DNA of 64,000 nucleotides from Bacteroidota bacterium. Lineage in GTDB: Bacteria; Bacteroidota; Bacteroidia; B-17B0; Aurantibacillaceae. The translations under genes were made by a program, and so were the position numbers. The notes beneath the pieces are model-generated. The model did not search any database and was not told the origin of the DNA. It was given only the letters and a program-made list of their open reading frames with translations. How positions within the stretch are numbered: position 1 is the first letter of the stretch; each line of letters starts with the position of its first letter. Shown one piece after another: positions 29,621 to 39,043 of this stretch. The DNA lies in NCBI GenBank assembly GCA_016702705.1, contig JADJDM010000018.1:62001-126000 (forward strand), in the 5' to 3' direction.

Positions 29621-31286
29621 ATGAAAAAACTTTTACTACTATCCAATTTATTTTTTACCACAATGGCTTTTAGCCAAGCTGATAGCTTATTTGCATCTTA
29701 TAACTTTAACGCTTGTAATGGTGCCGATGTTATAGAACCAAAAGCAAGGGGAACTGCTAATGGTTTTTTAACCTATGCAAATGACCGATTTAATAATCCA
29801 GGCGCAGCGGTTACTCTTAATGGCGCACAAGGACTTTTTTTTGGTTCGCCAGCTAAATTACAAGTATCAACAGGTCTTACTATTTCTGCATGGATAAAAC
29901 CAAGTACGTTAACAGGACAAAGAGCTATTGTAGCTAAATGGATTGGTTCCCAACCGCAAGATCAATATCTTTTATTATTAAACGGAAACAAAGCAATGTT
30001 TGCAGTAGGAAATCCTGGAACTTCGGCAAATGGGTATCAAGGAAACATTACGCTTACAACAACCGCATGGCATCATATAGTAGCCACTTGGGATACATCT
30101 GGTACCCATCAAATTTACGTTGATGGTGTACTCGACATAAGTGTTGTTGATAATGCATTTAAAACCATTAACAGCACAGCTCCGCTTGATTTAACAATTG
30201 GGTTTCAATCTGGTGGTTCACGTTACTTTGTAGGAAATATTGATGATGTTAAATTGTTTAATCAAAAATTAGATGCTTCTGAAGTTCAAACATTATATAA
30301 CGAAACTTCTGAAATCCAAAATAATTTAATTTCTCATTACAATTTTGATGCAAACACTAAAGACCAAGTTAGCGGAAATGACCCTTTGGCTTATGGAGTA
30401 GCTTATGCGCCTGATAGAAATGGGAATATTGACCAAGCAATTAACATAAGTAATGATAGTACTTACTTAAATTTATTTGATAGCTACGATGGATTTGGCT
30501 CAGGTAATTCAGGAAAAATCACTTATTCATTTTGGTTAAATTTTAAAACATTTACAGGAGCTAATCAAATTATATTAGCTAAATCAGCTGATGGTGGCTG
30601 CGCAGGAAATGACCGTCAATTTTTATTTCGTTTAAATACACAAAACAAATTAGACATGACCGTTTACGGGACAGCAACAGCAGGAAGCTACGGAACCTTA
30701 ATAGGAAGCACTACATTTACAACTGGCCAATGGTATCACGTAGTATTTGCTTATGATGCTGCTCTAACCACAAATGGAGGTGTTGATAAAATTAAAATGT
30801 ATTCGTAAACGGTGCACAAGAAACAATGACAATTGGCAGTGTAACTGGATCAGGAGTTGGAACGGGCTATCAAGATGCAGCAGCATGTATTGGTGTTGGG
30901 GCATATTTAAGATCGAATGGAACTTTCTGTGTAGATGTGCAACGAATGGACGCGTATTTTGATGAATTAATGATTTTTAATAAAACATTAAAAGCACTGA
31001 AATAACAATTTATACAATGGTCAAAGTCCAGTTGGTTTAAATACAATTAACAAGCAATAATAATTCTATAATTGCTTTCCCAAATCCATTCAGTAATAAC
31101 ATCACTGCAAAACTTGATTTAAATTCAACTGTAGAGGTTGTTAGCATTGATGGAAAAACCGTGTTTCAGTCAGAAGCAAAAGCTGGAGAAATAAATTTAA
31201 ACACAGAAAATTGGAACAATGGAATTTACATTATGAAAATAAAGAATTCAAAAGGCACATCTATACAAAAACTAATCAAACAATAA
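29621..31286 (+). CDS. Secreted LamG/concanavalin-like protein with T9SS sorting domain, several frameshifts
   Basis: A signal peptide (MKKLLLLSNLFFTTMAFS) precedes two LamG-type beta-sandwich domains (GLTISAWIKPSTLTG, HHIVATWDTSGTHQIYVDG; then KITYSFWLNFKTFTG, WYHVVFAYDA). The main frame stops near 30808. Shifts near 30800, 31003-31015 and 31050 restore VNGAQETMTIGSVTGSG, LYNGQSPVGLNT and a type A sorting domain (IIAFPNPFSNNITAK ... NNGIYIMKIKN) ending at 31286. It is a probable T9SS cargo that binds glycans or surfaces. A terminator made of two inverted GCGGGGCA motifs follows. Confidence 0.72.
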
Positions 31287-31287
31287 A

Positions 31288-31330
31288 TTTTAAGCGGGGC
31301 AATTATTAATTTGGTTGCCCCGCTTTAAAA
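31288..31330 (+). terminator. Terminator hairpin built from inverted GCGGGGCA motifs
   Basis: TTTAAGCGGGGCAA (from 31288) and TTGCCCCGCTTTAAA (from 31314) form a long perfect stem with a short AT-rich loop, just after the LamG protein stop. The two arms carry the window-wide octamer in opposite orientations (31294-31301 and 31316-31323). A poly-U tract is short, so termination strength is uncertain. Confidence 0.75.
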
Positions 31331-31405
31331 TACCCACCAACACGGATATCAAAAAAAATCCGTTAACGTAAAAACATTAAAGAAGATTTAAAGAGAGGGG
31401 GATTT

Positions 31406-31762
31406 ATGTTTTTTCTAGCGATACAACCACATGCTAATAAGTCGTATTATGAATTTCAACATTCATATAAGCTGCACAATAAATTATTAGATCCAAAAAA
31501 TCCACTTGTACTTTCGTGCACAAATGAAACTGCAGATTTTATTTCGAGCTTACTTTCCCAAATCATTAAAAAAAAGGACTACACCAATTTTCAATTAATT
31601 ATTTGTAGTGTAAAACGGAACCAAATTGACAGTATCTTGAGTAAAATGAATAGAAAAATTCTGATGGAAGGACTGAACATTTTGGAGCAAGAATGGCTGC
31701 AAGAAATCCTTTATTATTTAAAGGAAACAACCTATGAAGACGTCATGTTTCAAGCAAAATAA
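31406..31762 (+). CDS. Hypothetical protein
   Basis: An ATG at 31406, preceded by the purine-rich AGAGAGGGGGA, opens a 118-residue, largely helical, soluble protein with no signal peptide (MFFLAIQPHANKSYYEFQ ... EEMLYYLKETTYEDVMF type ending). I recognise no family and no motif. The reading frame is complete and the strong purine stretch before the start supports translation. It lies alone between two other plus-strand genes. Confidence 0.5.
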   Translation: MFFLAIQPHANKSYYEFQHSYKLHNKLLDPKNPLVLSCTNETADFISSLLSQIIKKKDYTNFQLIICSVKRNQIDSILSKMNRKILMEGLNILEQEWLQEILYYLKETTYEDVMFQAK

Positions 31763-31911
31763 TCATCAATATCCACTTTACTTCAAGTTTCGAGCTAATT
31801 CTACTAGCTAATTTTATCGCAAACAACTGATAATCATTAACTTACATTTGTTTTCCAAATTTCATCTCCCGTTAATAATTAGTATCTTAGCAGCCCAAAA
31901 AAAAACGAAAG

Positions 31912-32871
31912 ATGGCTTATTTGGAATTTGAAAAACCAATTGAAGAATTAGAGAATGAACTGGCAAAACTGAAAGACGTTGCTGAGAAAAGCAAGGTGGA
32001 TGTAAGCAAGTCGGTAACTGAATTAGAGGCCAAAATACAAGCTGAAAAAACCAAACTATACACAAACCTCACACCTTGGCAACGTGTTATGCTTTCTCGT
32101 CACCCCGAGAGACCATACACATTAGCTTATATCGATTACATCAGTAAAGGAACTTTCATGGAATTGCATGGCGACCGCACTGTAGGCGATGATAAAGCAA
32201 TGGTTGGTGGTTTTGGTGAGATTGATGGAAGAACAGTAATGTTTATTGGTCAACAAAAAGGTATAAATACTAAAATGCGTCAAATTCGTCGCTTTGGTAT
32301 GGCTAACCCAGAAGGATATAGAAAAGCTTTGCGTTTGATGAAAATGGCAGAGAAATTTAATAAGCCTATTGTTACTTTAATTGATACTCCAGGTGCATAC
32401 CCAGGATTAGAAGCTGAAGAGCGCGGACAAGGTGAAGCTATTGCACGTAACTTGTTAGAAATGGCTCAACTTAAAGTTCCTGTTATTTGTATCATTATCG
32501 GTGAAGGCGCTTCGGGTGGTGCATTAGGAATTGGCATTGGTGATAAAGTATTGATGCTTGAAAACTCTTGGTACTCTGTTATTTCTCCCGAAAACTGTTC
32601 TACTATTCTTTGGAGAACTTGGGATTTTAAAGAGAAAGCTGCTGAAGCATTAAAATTAACTGCTGAAGACATGACTAAAAATAGTCTTGTAGATGGTATC
32701 ATTAAAGAACCATTAGGTGGCGCACACAACAACAAAGAAGAAATGTTTGAAACATTAAGGCAACGTATTATTGATGAGCTTTCAGGTTTAGATAAAAAAT
32801 CGGCAGAAGTGCGCATTAGCGAAAGAATTGAAAAATTCTGCGCAATGGGAGTAACAGAAGAAATTGAATAA
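31912..32871 (+). CDS. accA: Acetyl-CoA carboxylase carboxyltransferase subunit alpha
   Basis: AccA, with AccD, moves the carboxyl group from biotin to acetyl-CoA to make malonyl-CoA for fatty-acid synthesis. The N-terminal coiled segment (LEFEKPIEELENELAKLK), LTPWQRVMLSRHPERPYT, DTPGAYPGLEAEERGQGEA and GEGASGGALGIGIGD are all typical. The length (319 residues) is normal. accD is not in the window. Elongation factor P follows 26 bases later. Confidence 0.96.
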   Translation: MAYLEFEKPIEELENELAKLKDVAEKSKVDVSKSVTELEAKIQAEKTKLYTNLTPWQRVMLSRHPERPYTLAYIDYISKGTFMELHGDRTVGDDKAMVGGFGEIDGRTVMFIGQQKGINTKMRQIRRFGMANPEGYRKALRLMKMAEKFNKPIVTLIDTPGAYPGLEAEERGQGEAIARNLLEMAQLKVPVICIIIGEGASGGALGIGIGDKVLMLENSWYSVISPENCSTILWRTWDFKEKAAEALKLTAEDMTKNSLVDGIIKEPLGGAHNNKEEMFETLRQRIIDELSGLDKKSAEVRISERIEKFCAMGVTEEIE

Positions 32872-32897
32872 TTATAAAAATATAAATACAAAAACCA

Positions 32898-33461
32898 ATG
32901 GCTAATACAGGTGATATCAGTGTAGGATCAGTAATCCGTTACAATGGCGATTTAGTAGTAATTACAGAATACATACATCGTACTCCAGGAAATTTACGTG
33001 CTTTTTATCAAGCTAAAATGCGTAACTTAAAAACAGGTAAACAAACAGAATACCGTTTCCGTTCAGGAGAAGAGGTTACTTTGGTTCGTGTTGAATATAA
33101 AATGATGCAGTATATTTATATGGAAGGAGAATATGTTGTACTTATGGATAACGCAACATTTGAACAAGTTCACGTTCCATCTATTATGTTAGGAGATGGA
33201 ATAGAATTTTTGAAAGAAGGTATGGAAGTAAAAGTAACATTTGAAGAAGACGATGCTATTTTAGCTGAGCCACCTACATTTGTTGAACTTCTTGTTGACT
33301 ATGCTGAGCCTGGTGTTAAAGGTGATACAGCTACCAACACATTAAAACCATGCAAATTAGAAACAGGAGCAGAAATTATGGTTCCTTTATTTATTAGCGA
33401 AGGTGAATTAATTAAAATTGATACACGTACTCGTCAGTATGTTGAGCGTGTGAAAAAATAA
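32898..33461 (+). CDS. efp: Translation elongation factor P
   Basis: EF-P relieves ribosome stalling at polyproline stretches. The 187-residue protein has all three OB-like domains, ending with the EF-P signature region LVDYAEPGVKGDTATNTLKP and FISEGELIKIDTRT. The loop that reaches the peptidyl-transferase centre reads TPGNLRAF, where E. coli has KPGKGQAF. The modified Lys is therefore replaced by Asn (residue 32), so lysylation by EpmA is not possible and another or no modification must apply. It is downstream of accA and ends in a terminator. Confidence 0.97.
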   Translation: MANTGDISVGSVIRYNGDLVVITEYIHRTPGNLRAFYQAKMRNLKTGKQTEYRFRSGEEVTLVRVEYKMMQYIYMEGEYVVLMDNATFEQVHVPSIMLGDGIEFLKEGMEVKVTFEEDDAILAEPPTFVELLVDYAEPGVKGDTATNTLKPCKLETGAEIMVPLFISEGELIKIDTRTRQYVERVKK

Positions 33462-33477
33462 AATAAGACTATTAAAC

Positions 33478-33509
33478 AACCCCGAGCCTAGCTTGGGGTT
33501 TTCTATTTT
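33478..33509 (+). terminator. Rho-independent terminator of efp
   Basis: CCCCGAGC and GCTTGGGG pair across a three-base loop with one G-T pair, extended by flanking AA/TT, and are followed by a T-rich run. It lies shortly after the efp stop. Confidence 0.85.
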
Positions 33510-33533
33510 TTTATTCCATTAAACCCAAATTGT

Positions 33534-35078
33534 ATGAACGACAAGCTAGATATACTTAATCAAAAAATTGAAGAAGCTAAATTAGGTGGAGGTCAGAAAC
33601 GTATTGATGCCCAACATAAAAAAGGCAAATTAACTGCTCGTGAACGTATTCACTTTTTGTTAGATGAAGGAAGCTTTGAAGAGATTGGAATGCTTGTTAC
33701 TCATAGAAGTAACGACTTTGATTTAGAGAAAGAAAAATATTTAGGTGATGGCGTTATAACAGGTTACGGAACAATTAATGGAAGATTAACCTACGTTTTC
33801 TCACAAGACTTTACCGTATTTGGTGGCTCATTATCTGAAACGCATGCTGAGAAAATTTGCAAAGTAATGGACTTAGCTATGAAAAATGGCGCTCCATTAA
33901 TTGGCTTAAACGATAGTGGTGGTGCACGTATTCAAGAAGGTGTTGTTTCATTAGGTGGTTATGCAGATATATTTTATAAAAACACATTAGCTTCAGGAGT
34001 TATTCCTCAGCTATCTGCAATTATGGGGCCTTGCGCTGGTGGTGCAGTTTATTCACCAGCAATTACCGATTTTATTTTAATGGTGGAGAACACTTCTTAC
34101 ATGTTTGTTACAGGACCAAATGTTGTAAAAACTGTAACGCACGAAGAAGTAACATCAGAAGAATTAGGCGGAGCAATGACACATGCAAGTAAAAGTGGCG
34201 TAACACATTTTGCTTGTGCTAATGAAATTGAGTGCATCAATAACATTAAACAAATTTTAAGTTACGTTCCTCAAAACTGTGAAGAAGATGCGCCTTCTGT
34301 TCCTTATGAAAATAAAGGTTCAGAAAAAGAGAAGCATTAAATAATATCATCCCCTGAAAACGCAAATCAACCTTATGATATGCGTGAAGTAATTAATGGT
34401 GTTATTGATGAAGATTCGTTTTTTGAAGTTCATAAACATTACGCTGAAAACATTGTTGTTGGTTTTGCACGTTTAGCAGGAAGAAGCATTGGTATTGTTG
34501 CTAACCAACCAGCTGTATTAGCAGGTGTTCTAGACATCCACTCTTCAACCAAAGCTGCACGATTTGTTCGTTTCTGCGATTGTTTTAATGTTCCTTTATT
34601 GGTGTTTGAAGACGTTCCAGGATTTTTACCAGGTACCGATCAAGAATGGAATGCAATTATTACAAACGGCGCAAAATTATTATATGCATTTTGTGAAGCA
34701 ACAGTTCCACGAATTACAGTTATCACTCGTAAAGCATACGGTGGAGCTTATGATGTAATGAATAGCAAACATATTGGCGCAGATATGAACTACGCTTGGC
34801 CATCAGCAGAAATTGCTGTAATGGGTGCAAAAGGTGCTGCTGAAATTATTTTCAAAAGTGAAATTGCTGCCGCTACAGATAAAGATACAAAGTGGAAAGA
34901 GAAAGAAGCAGAATATCAAAACATGTTCGCAAATCCTTACCGCGCAGCTGAAAGAGGTTTTATTGATGAAGTTATTAAACCTGAAGATACACGCGAGAAA
35001 TTAATCAAAGCCTTTAAAATGCTTGAAAACAAAGCGGTAAGATTGCCACGTAAGAAACATGGTAATATTCCTTTGTAG
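33534..35078 (+). CDS. pccB: Propionyl-CoA carboxylase beta subunit (carboxyltransferase), two compensating frameshifts
   Basis: The enzyme carboxylates propionyl-CoA (or acts on methylmalonyl-CoA) in odd-chain and amino-acid breakdown. Marks include KGKLTARERIHFLLDEGSF, NDSGGARIQEGV and GPCAGGAVYSPA in the first half, and VFEDVPGFLPGTDQEWNAI and ITRKAYGGAYDVM in the second. A stop at 34338 splits the frame, but the halves are in the same frame. One base lost near 34325 and one gained near 34353 would restore REALNNIIPENANQPYDMREVING between them. This is best read as one intact gene with two sequence errors. MeaB, of the same pathway, is at 58.2 kb. Confidence 0.88.
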
Positions 35079-35126
35079 TTTTATTTGTCACTTATTTTTT
35101 GTAAATTAGTATTCAAATTATTTCAC

Positions 35127-35357
35127 ATGGCACGTGTAGCAGGCATCCAATTCGAAAATGATAGCAAAGGCAATCATCGTTATGTACGTATTGATTTAAA
35201 AAAACATGCCGAACAAGTTATACCACTTTTAGAAAAACTTGGTGCTATTGATGAAGAAGATGAGTTTGAAAAAGAGTGGAAAAAAGCAATTAGTGGAGAA
35301 GAAGTAGTGAAAAGAGTAAAAAAACACATTCGTACTCTTGAATGGAAACAAAAATAG
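35127..35357 (+). CDS. DUF2683-like antitoxin of a ParE/RelE-type pair
   Basis: I use the ATG at 35127 (MARVAGIQFENDSKGNHRYV). The 76-residue protein resembles the DUF2683 family, which is found next to ParE/RelE-type toxins, and it overlaps the toxin gene by 16 bases. The basic strand at the N-terminus (NHRYVRIDLKKH) may bind DNA for autoregulation, and the C-terminal helix would cover the toxin. The function is inferred from context. Confidence 0.7.
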   Translation: MARVAGIQFENDSKGNHRYVRIDLKKHAEQVIPLLEKLGAIDEEDEFEKEWKKAISGEEVVKRVKKHIRTLEWKQK

Positions 35358-35670
35358 CTTACTCGCCTTCGGTTGTTGACTCTTTAAATAATTTAATTGA
35401 TATTTTATTCCACGAAAATTATTTCAGCTACATTGAAAACGCTTTTGATTATGTTGAGAATATTAAGAATGAAATCGAAAATAATATAACAACTCTAAAG
35501 CACCATAAATCGCCAATAGAATTAAGTCGTTATGGTAAATATTACATTCGAATAAAATCAACAAAAAGAACTTCTTGGTACGTTTTCTTCAACAAAAAGA
35601 TAATCTTTATCTTATTCGCTACATCACCAATAATCATGTTTCGGATGCTGCTTTCTTAAAAGACTTGTAA
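35342..35670 (+). CDS. ParE/RelE-family toxin, one frameshift near the end
   Basis: The protein has the ParE/RelE fold pattern: YSPSVVDSLNNLIDILF, a helical pair, then SRYGKYYIRIKSTKRTSWYVFF, which is the usual strand region. In the given frame it ends IIFILFATSP. Adding one A to the AAAAA run near 35600 yields KDNLYLIRYITNNHVSDAAFLKDL and a stop at 35670, a much more typical ending. ParE poisons gyrase and RelE cleaves mRNA; which applies here is unknown. Confidence 0.7.
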
Positions 35671-35679
35671 AATTTTATG

Positions 35680-35687
35680 TAAATTTG
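35680..35687 (+). promoter_or_regulatory. Possible -7 box (TAAATTTG) before the UbiD gene
   Basis: TAAATTTG matches the Bacteroidota TAnnTTTG -7 consensus and lies 14 bases before the ATG. The nearest TTG upstream (35665-35667) is only 12 bases away, less than the usual spacing, so confidence is modest. Confidence 0.35.
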
Positions 35688-35701
35688 CTTAAAATTTTCC
35701 C

Positions 35702-37521
35702 ATGCCCTACTCTTCCTTACAAGACTGTATCAATGATTTAGAAAAAAATGGTCACTTGATTCGTGTAAAAGAAGAAGTTGATCCAAATCTTGAAATGGCT
35801 GCTATTCATTTACGAATTCATGAAGCTGGTGGCAAAGCAATTTTATTCGAAAAAGTTAAGGGTACAAAATATCAATGCGTATCCAATATATTTGGAACAA
35901 ACGAGCGCATGCATTTTTTGTTTAGAGAACATTTCTCTACCATGCAGCAATTGATTGATGTAAAAAGCAATCCGATGGCTTATTTAAAAAAGCCCTTCAA
36001 AAATATTTCGCTTGCATTAAAAGCCTTTAAAGCATTACCAAAAAAATTAAATGCAAAAGCTTCTGATTATTTTGAAGAAATTCAAATTCAGGATTTACCT
36101 TTAATTAAACATTGGGAAATGGATGGCGGTGCTTTTGTTACACTACCACAAGTTTATTCGGAAGATATAGACCAACCAGGAATTATGCAATCCAATTTAG
36201 GAATGTATCGTATTCAGTTAAGTGGTAATGATTACGTGTTGAATAAAGAAATTGGTTTGCATTATCAATTGCATAGGGGAATTGGTGTTCATCAAACAAA
36301 ATCGAATGCTAAAGGAAAACCATTAAAGGTGAGTATTTTTGTTGGTGGCCCACCATCACATTCGCTTGCTGCCGTAATGCCTTTACCCGAAGGACTTTCG
36401 GAGATGACCTTTGCAGGTGCATTAAATGGAAGAAGATTTAGATATTTATATGAAGATGGTTTTTGTTTATCAGCAGATGCAGATTTTGTAATTACTGGCG
36501 AAGTATATCCTAATGAAAATAAACCAGAAGGTCCGTTTGGCGACCACTTGGGTTACTACAGTTTACAACATAATTTCCCATTGATGCGTGTGCATAAAGT
36601 CTATGCTAAGAAAAATGCAATATGGTCTTTTACAGTTGTTGGTAGACCACCGCAAGAAGATACAGGCTTCGGAAATTTTATTCATGAACTTACAGGTGAT
36701 GGATTAAAAAAAGAAATTCCAGGTTTAAAAGAGGTACACGCAGTAGACGCAGCAGGTGTGCATCCATTGTTATTAGCCGTTGGTAGCGAACGCTATACTC
36801 TTATGCACAAACAAAACAACCTGCCGAAATATTAACCATTGCAAATCATATTTTAGGAAGTGGTCAATTAAGCTTAGCGAAATTTTTATTCATTACTGCT
36901 GATGACAACAACAAAGTTACAACGCATAATATTGAAGAATACTTCAAATATATTTTAGAACGCATCGATTTAAAAAGAGATTTACATTTTCACACCAACA
37001 CAACCATTGATACACTAGACTATTCGGGTACAGGATTAAACACTGGAAGTAAAATTGTGTTTGCTGCTTATGGAGATGTGAAAAGAGAATTAGGAAGAAC
37101 TATTCCTGAATTTATAAATAGCTGTAATTCGTTTAGTAATGCTAAAATTGTTTTTCCTGGTGTTGTTTCAATAAAAGGAGAAGCTTTTAAATCTTACGAA
37201 GAAAGCAATTTATTGATTGAGAAAATAAATAATGAATTAAAAAATAACACGGTTGAATTAAATCGATTCCCTTTATTTATTCTTTGCGATGATAGCAATT
37301 TTGTTTCAGAAACACTTAATAATTTCTTGTGGGTAAGTTTCACTCGTTGCAATCCATCTCATGATATTCATGGTGTAGATAGTTTTGTGCTTAATAAACA
37401 TTGGGGCTGCAAAGGACCGCTCATTATTGATGCACGTAAAAAACCACATCATGCACCTGAATTAATTAAGAATGCCGAAATAGAAAAAAGAGTGGATGAG
37501 ATTGTTTCGAAATTGAAATAG
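35702..37521 (+). CDS. UbiD-family decarboxylase, one frameshift
   Basis: UbiD enzymes are prenylated-FMN-dependent decarboxylases. Visible marks include SLQDCINDLEKNGHLIRVKEEVDPNLE, GIGVHQTKSNAKGKPL, GGPPSHSLAAVMPLPEG, and PEGPFGDHLGYYS for the substrate and metal region. The frame breaks near 36801. Adding one C gives ERYTPYAQTKQPAEILTIANHILGSGQLSL and reconnects to the C-terminal part ending at 37521. In Bacteroidota this protein often acts in menaquinone synthesis (futalosine or related), but the exact substrate is not settled here. No ubiX homologue is adjacent. Confidence 0.85.
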
Positions 37522-37547
37522 ATTTATCAAACAAAATCATCAAGGGC

Positions 37548-37660
37548 GGTTCTTAAAATTCACAGATTGAGGCGAACAAAAAATTTAAACCCGAGTTTAC
37601 CTAAGTAAATGAGGATTTAAATTTTGCAGTTCAACGAAGAGATGTGGATTTTAAGGACTG
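37548..37660. repeat. Long imperfect inverted repeat between convergent genes
   Basis: About 113 bases fold back on themselves. GTTCTTAAAATTCACA (from 37549) pairs with the reverse of TGTGGATTTTAAGGAC (near 37658), and AAAATTTAAA and GAGTTTAC segments pair around a centre near 37601 (CTAAG). Several mismatches remain, as expected for an old element. It sits between the convergent UbiD and YajQ genes and could act as a two-way terminator or be a dispersed element. Confidence 0.7.
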
Positions 37661-37663
37661 GCC

Positions 37664-38155
37664 TTATTTCATATTTACAAATTGCAATGGTATATCAATT
37701 TCCTCTGCCGAACGCAATGCTGCAATTGTCATTTGTAAATCATCAATCTTTTTTCCTGAAACACGAATAATATCGTCCATTACTTGAGTAGTAACTTTAA
37801 CTTTAGAATCCTTAATTACCTTCATTATTTTCTTTGAATATTCTTTATCAATTCCCTCACGCACTTTAATATCCTTTTTAATAACCATACCTGAAGAATA
37901 ATGTTCCTTAGATAAATCCAAACTTCTTGGGTCAAGTTTTTGCTTAATCATTCTACTTCTGATTGTATCAATAATAGAATCCAAGCGCATTTCATCTTCT
38001 GTTGTAATACTAAGACTTACGTTCTTTTTATCTAAATCTATAGTGCTTTTAGAATTTTTAAAATCAAATCTGCCCAAAATATCCTTACGCGCTACGTTAA
38101 TTGCATTATCTAAGGTTTGAGCATCTGTTTTACTTGTTATATCGAATGACGGCAT
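37664..38155 (-). CDS. YajQ-family nucleotide-binding protein
   Basis: The 163-residue protein has the two ferredoxin-like halves of the YajQ (UPF0234) family, with MPSFDITSKTDAQTLDNAIN at the start and AALRSAEEIDIPLQFVNMK at the end. Some family members bind cyclic di-GMP or RNA. It stands alone and points toward the convergent UbiD gene. Confidence 0.93.
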   Translation of the reverse strand: MPSFDITSKTDAQTLDNAINVARKDILGRFDFKNSKSTIDLDKKNVSLSITTEDEMRLDSIIDTIRSRMIKQKLDPRSLDLSKEHYSSGMVIKKDIKVREGIDKEYSKKIMKVIKDSKVKVTTQVMDDIIRVSGKKIDDLQMTIAALRSAEEIDIPLQFVNMK

Positions 38156-38177
38156 AATTGGTATATTTACATGATTA

Positions 38178-38858
38178 ATGAATTCAAAAGCTAAAATACT
38201 ATTTCTGTTTGTTACTTGTTTAGTTGGGACAAAATTATTTTCTCAAATTAACAACTTAGAAAAGCATTTTAAAAGTTATGGCTTAGTAAATATTCAAGAT
38301 TATTGCCCAGATATTAAAGTTGAGCTTGCCTACTCAAGTACGAAAAACTTTGTTGGTATTGACATGTACAAACAATTAAACAAATGTTATTTACCTAAAG
38401 AAGTTGCATTACAATTATGCAAAGCACAAGCATTGCTTCATGAAATAAGCGATTATTATGATATAATCATTTTTGATGCAACTCGTCCATTACATATTCA
38501 AAAACTAATGTGGGATTCATTAAAACTGCCAATTGAACAAAAAACAAAATACCTTGCACATCCAAGTAGTATTTCACTTCACAACTATGGTGCTGCTGTA
38601 GATATTGGATTAATAACAAAAGATGGGGTAATTGTAGATATGGGAACTCCCTTTGATTTCTTTGGGAAAGAAGCCCATATAACAAATGAAAATGCTTTAG
38701 TAAAAGATGGCTTATTAACTCGAACACAATTAATGAATCGCAAACTTCTTAGGTCAGTAATGTTAAAATCGGGATTCTTGACGATGTCAACTGAGTGGTG
38801 GCATTTTAACTTTTGCACTAAAGAAATAGCTGCAAAACAATTCCAATTAATCCCTTAA
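38178..38858 (+). CDS. D-alanyl-D-alanine dipeptidase-like (VanX/DdpX, peptidase M15D)
   Basis: A signal peptide (MNSKAKILFLFVTCLVGTKL) is followed by a VanX-type zinc peptidase domain. The zinc and catalytic motifs are visible as SLHNYGAAVDIG (SxHxxGxAxD) and STEWWHFNF (ExxWH). The enzyme would cleave D-Ala-D-Ala in the periplasm. Without VanH/VanA neighbours this is cell-wall turnover or nutrient use rather than vancomycin resistance. Confidence 0.88.
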   Translation: MNSKAKILFLFVTCLVGTKLFSQINNLEKHFKSYGLVNIQDYCPDIKVELAYSSTKNFVGIDMYKQLNKCYLPKEVALQLCKAQALLHEISDYYDIIIFDATRPLHIQKLMWDSLKLPIEQKTKYLAHPSSISLHNYGAAVDIGLITKDGVIVDMGTPFDFFGKEAHITNENALVKDGLLTRTQLMNRKLLRSVMLKSGFLTMSTEWWHFNFCTKEIAAKQFQLIP

Positions 38859-39043
38859 ACGGGTTTTTAACCAATTATTTTTAAAATTTTTAATAACTAT
38901 TTATCGATTTCATTTATTTAAATTTAGCTTTCATTTATTATAATTGCCGTTCATCCCAAATCTTCACTGAAATCAAATAGTTCAGGAATAAAACACTTGG
39001 AATTTAAATCAGTTTAGTTTATGTTTATGAAAAATTAACAACC

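Noticed and set aside
31763..31911. Regulatory RNA or leader before accA
   Set aside because: A TACATTTG box (31843-31850) is present, but no -33 partner or stable structure was seen.
34325..34356. Programmed frameshifting in pccB and other genes
   Set aside because: No slippery heptamer plus downstream structure is seen, and breaks occur in unrelated genes at ordinary homopolymers.
38178..38858. Vancomycin resistance gene vanX
   Set aside because: The enzyme family fits, but no vanH, vanA or vanRS neighbours exist, and a signal peptide points to cell-wall turnover.
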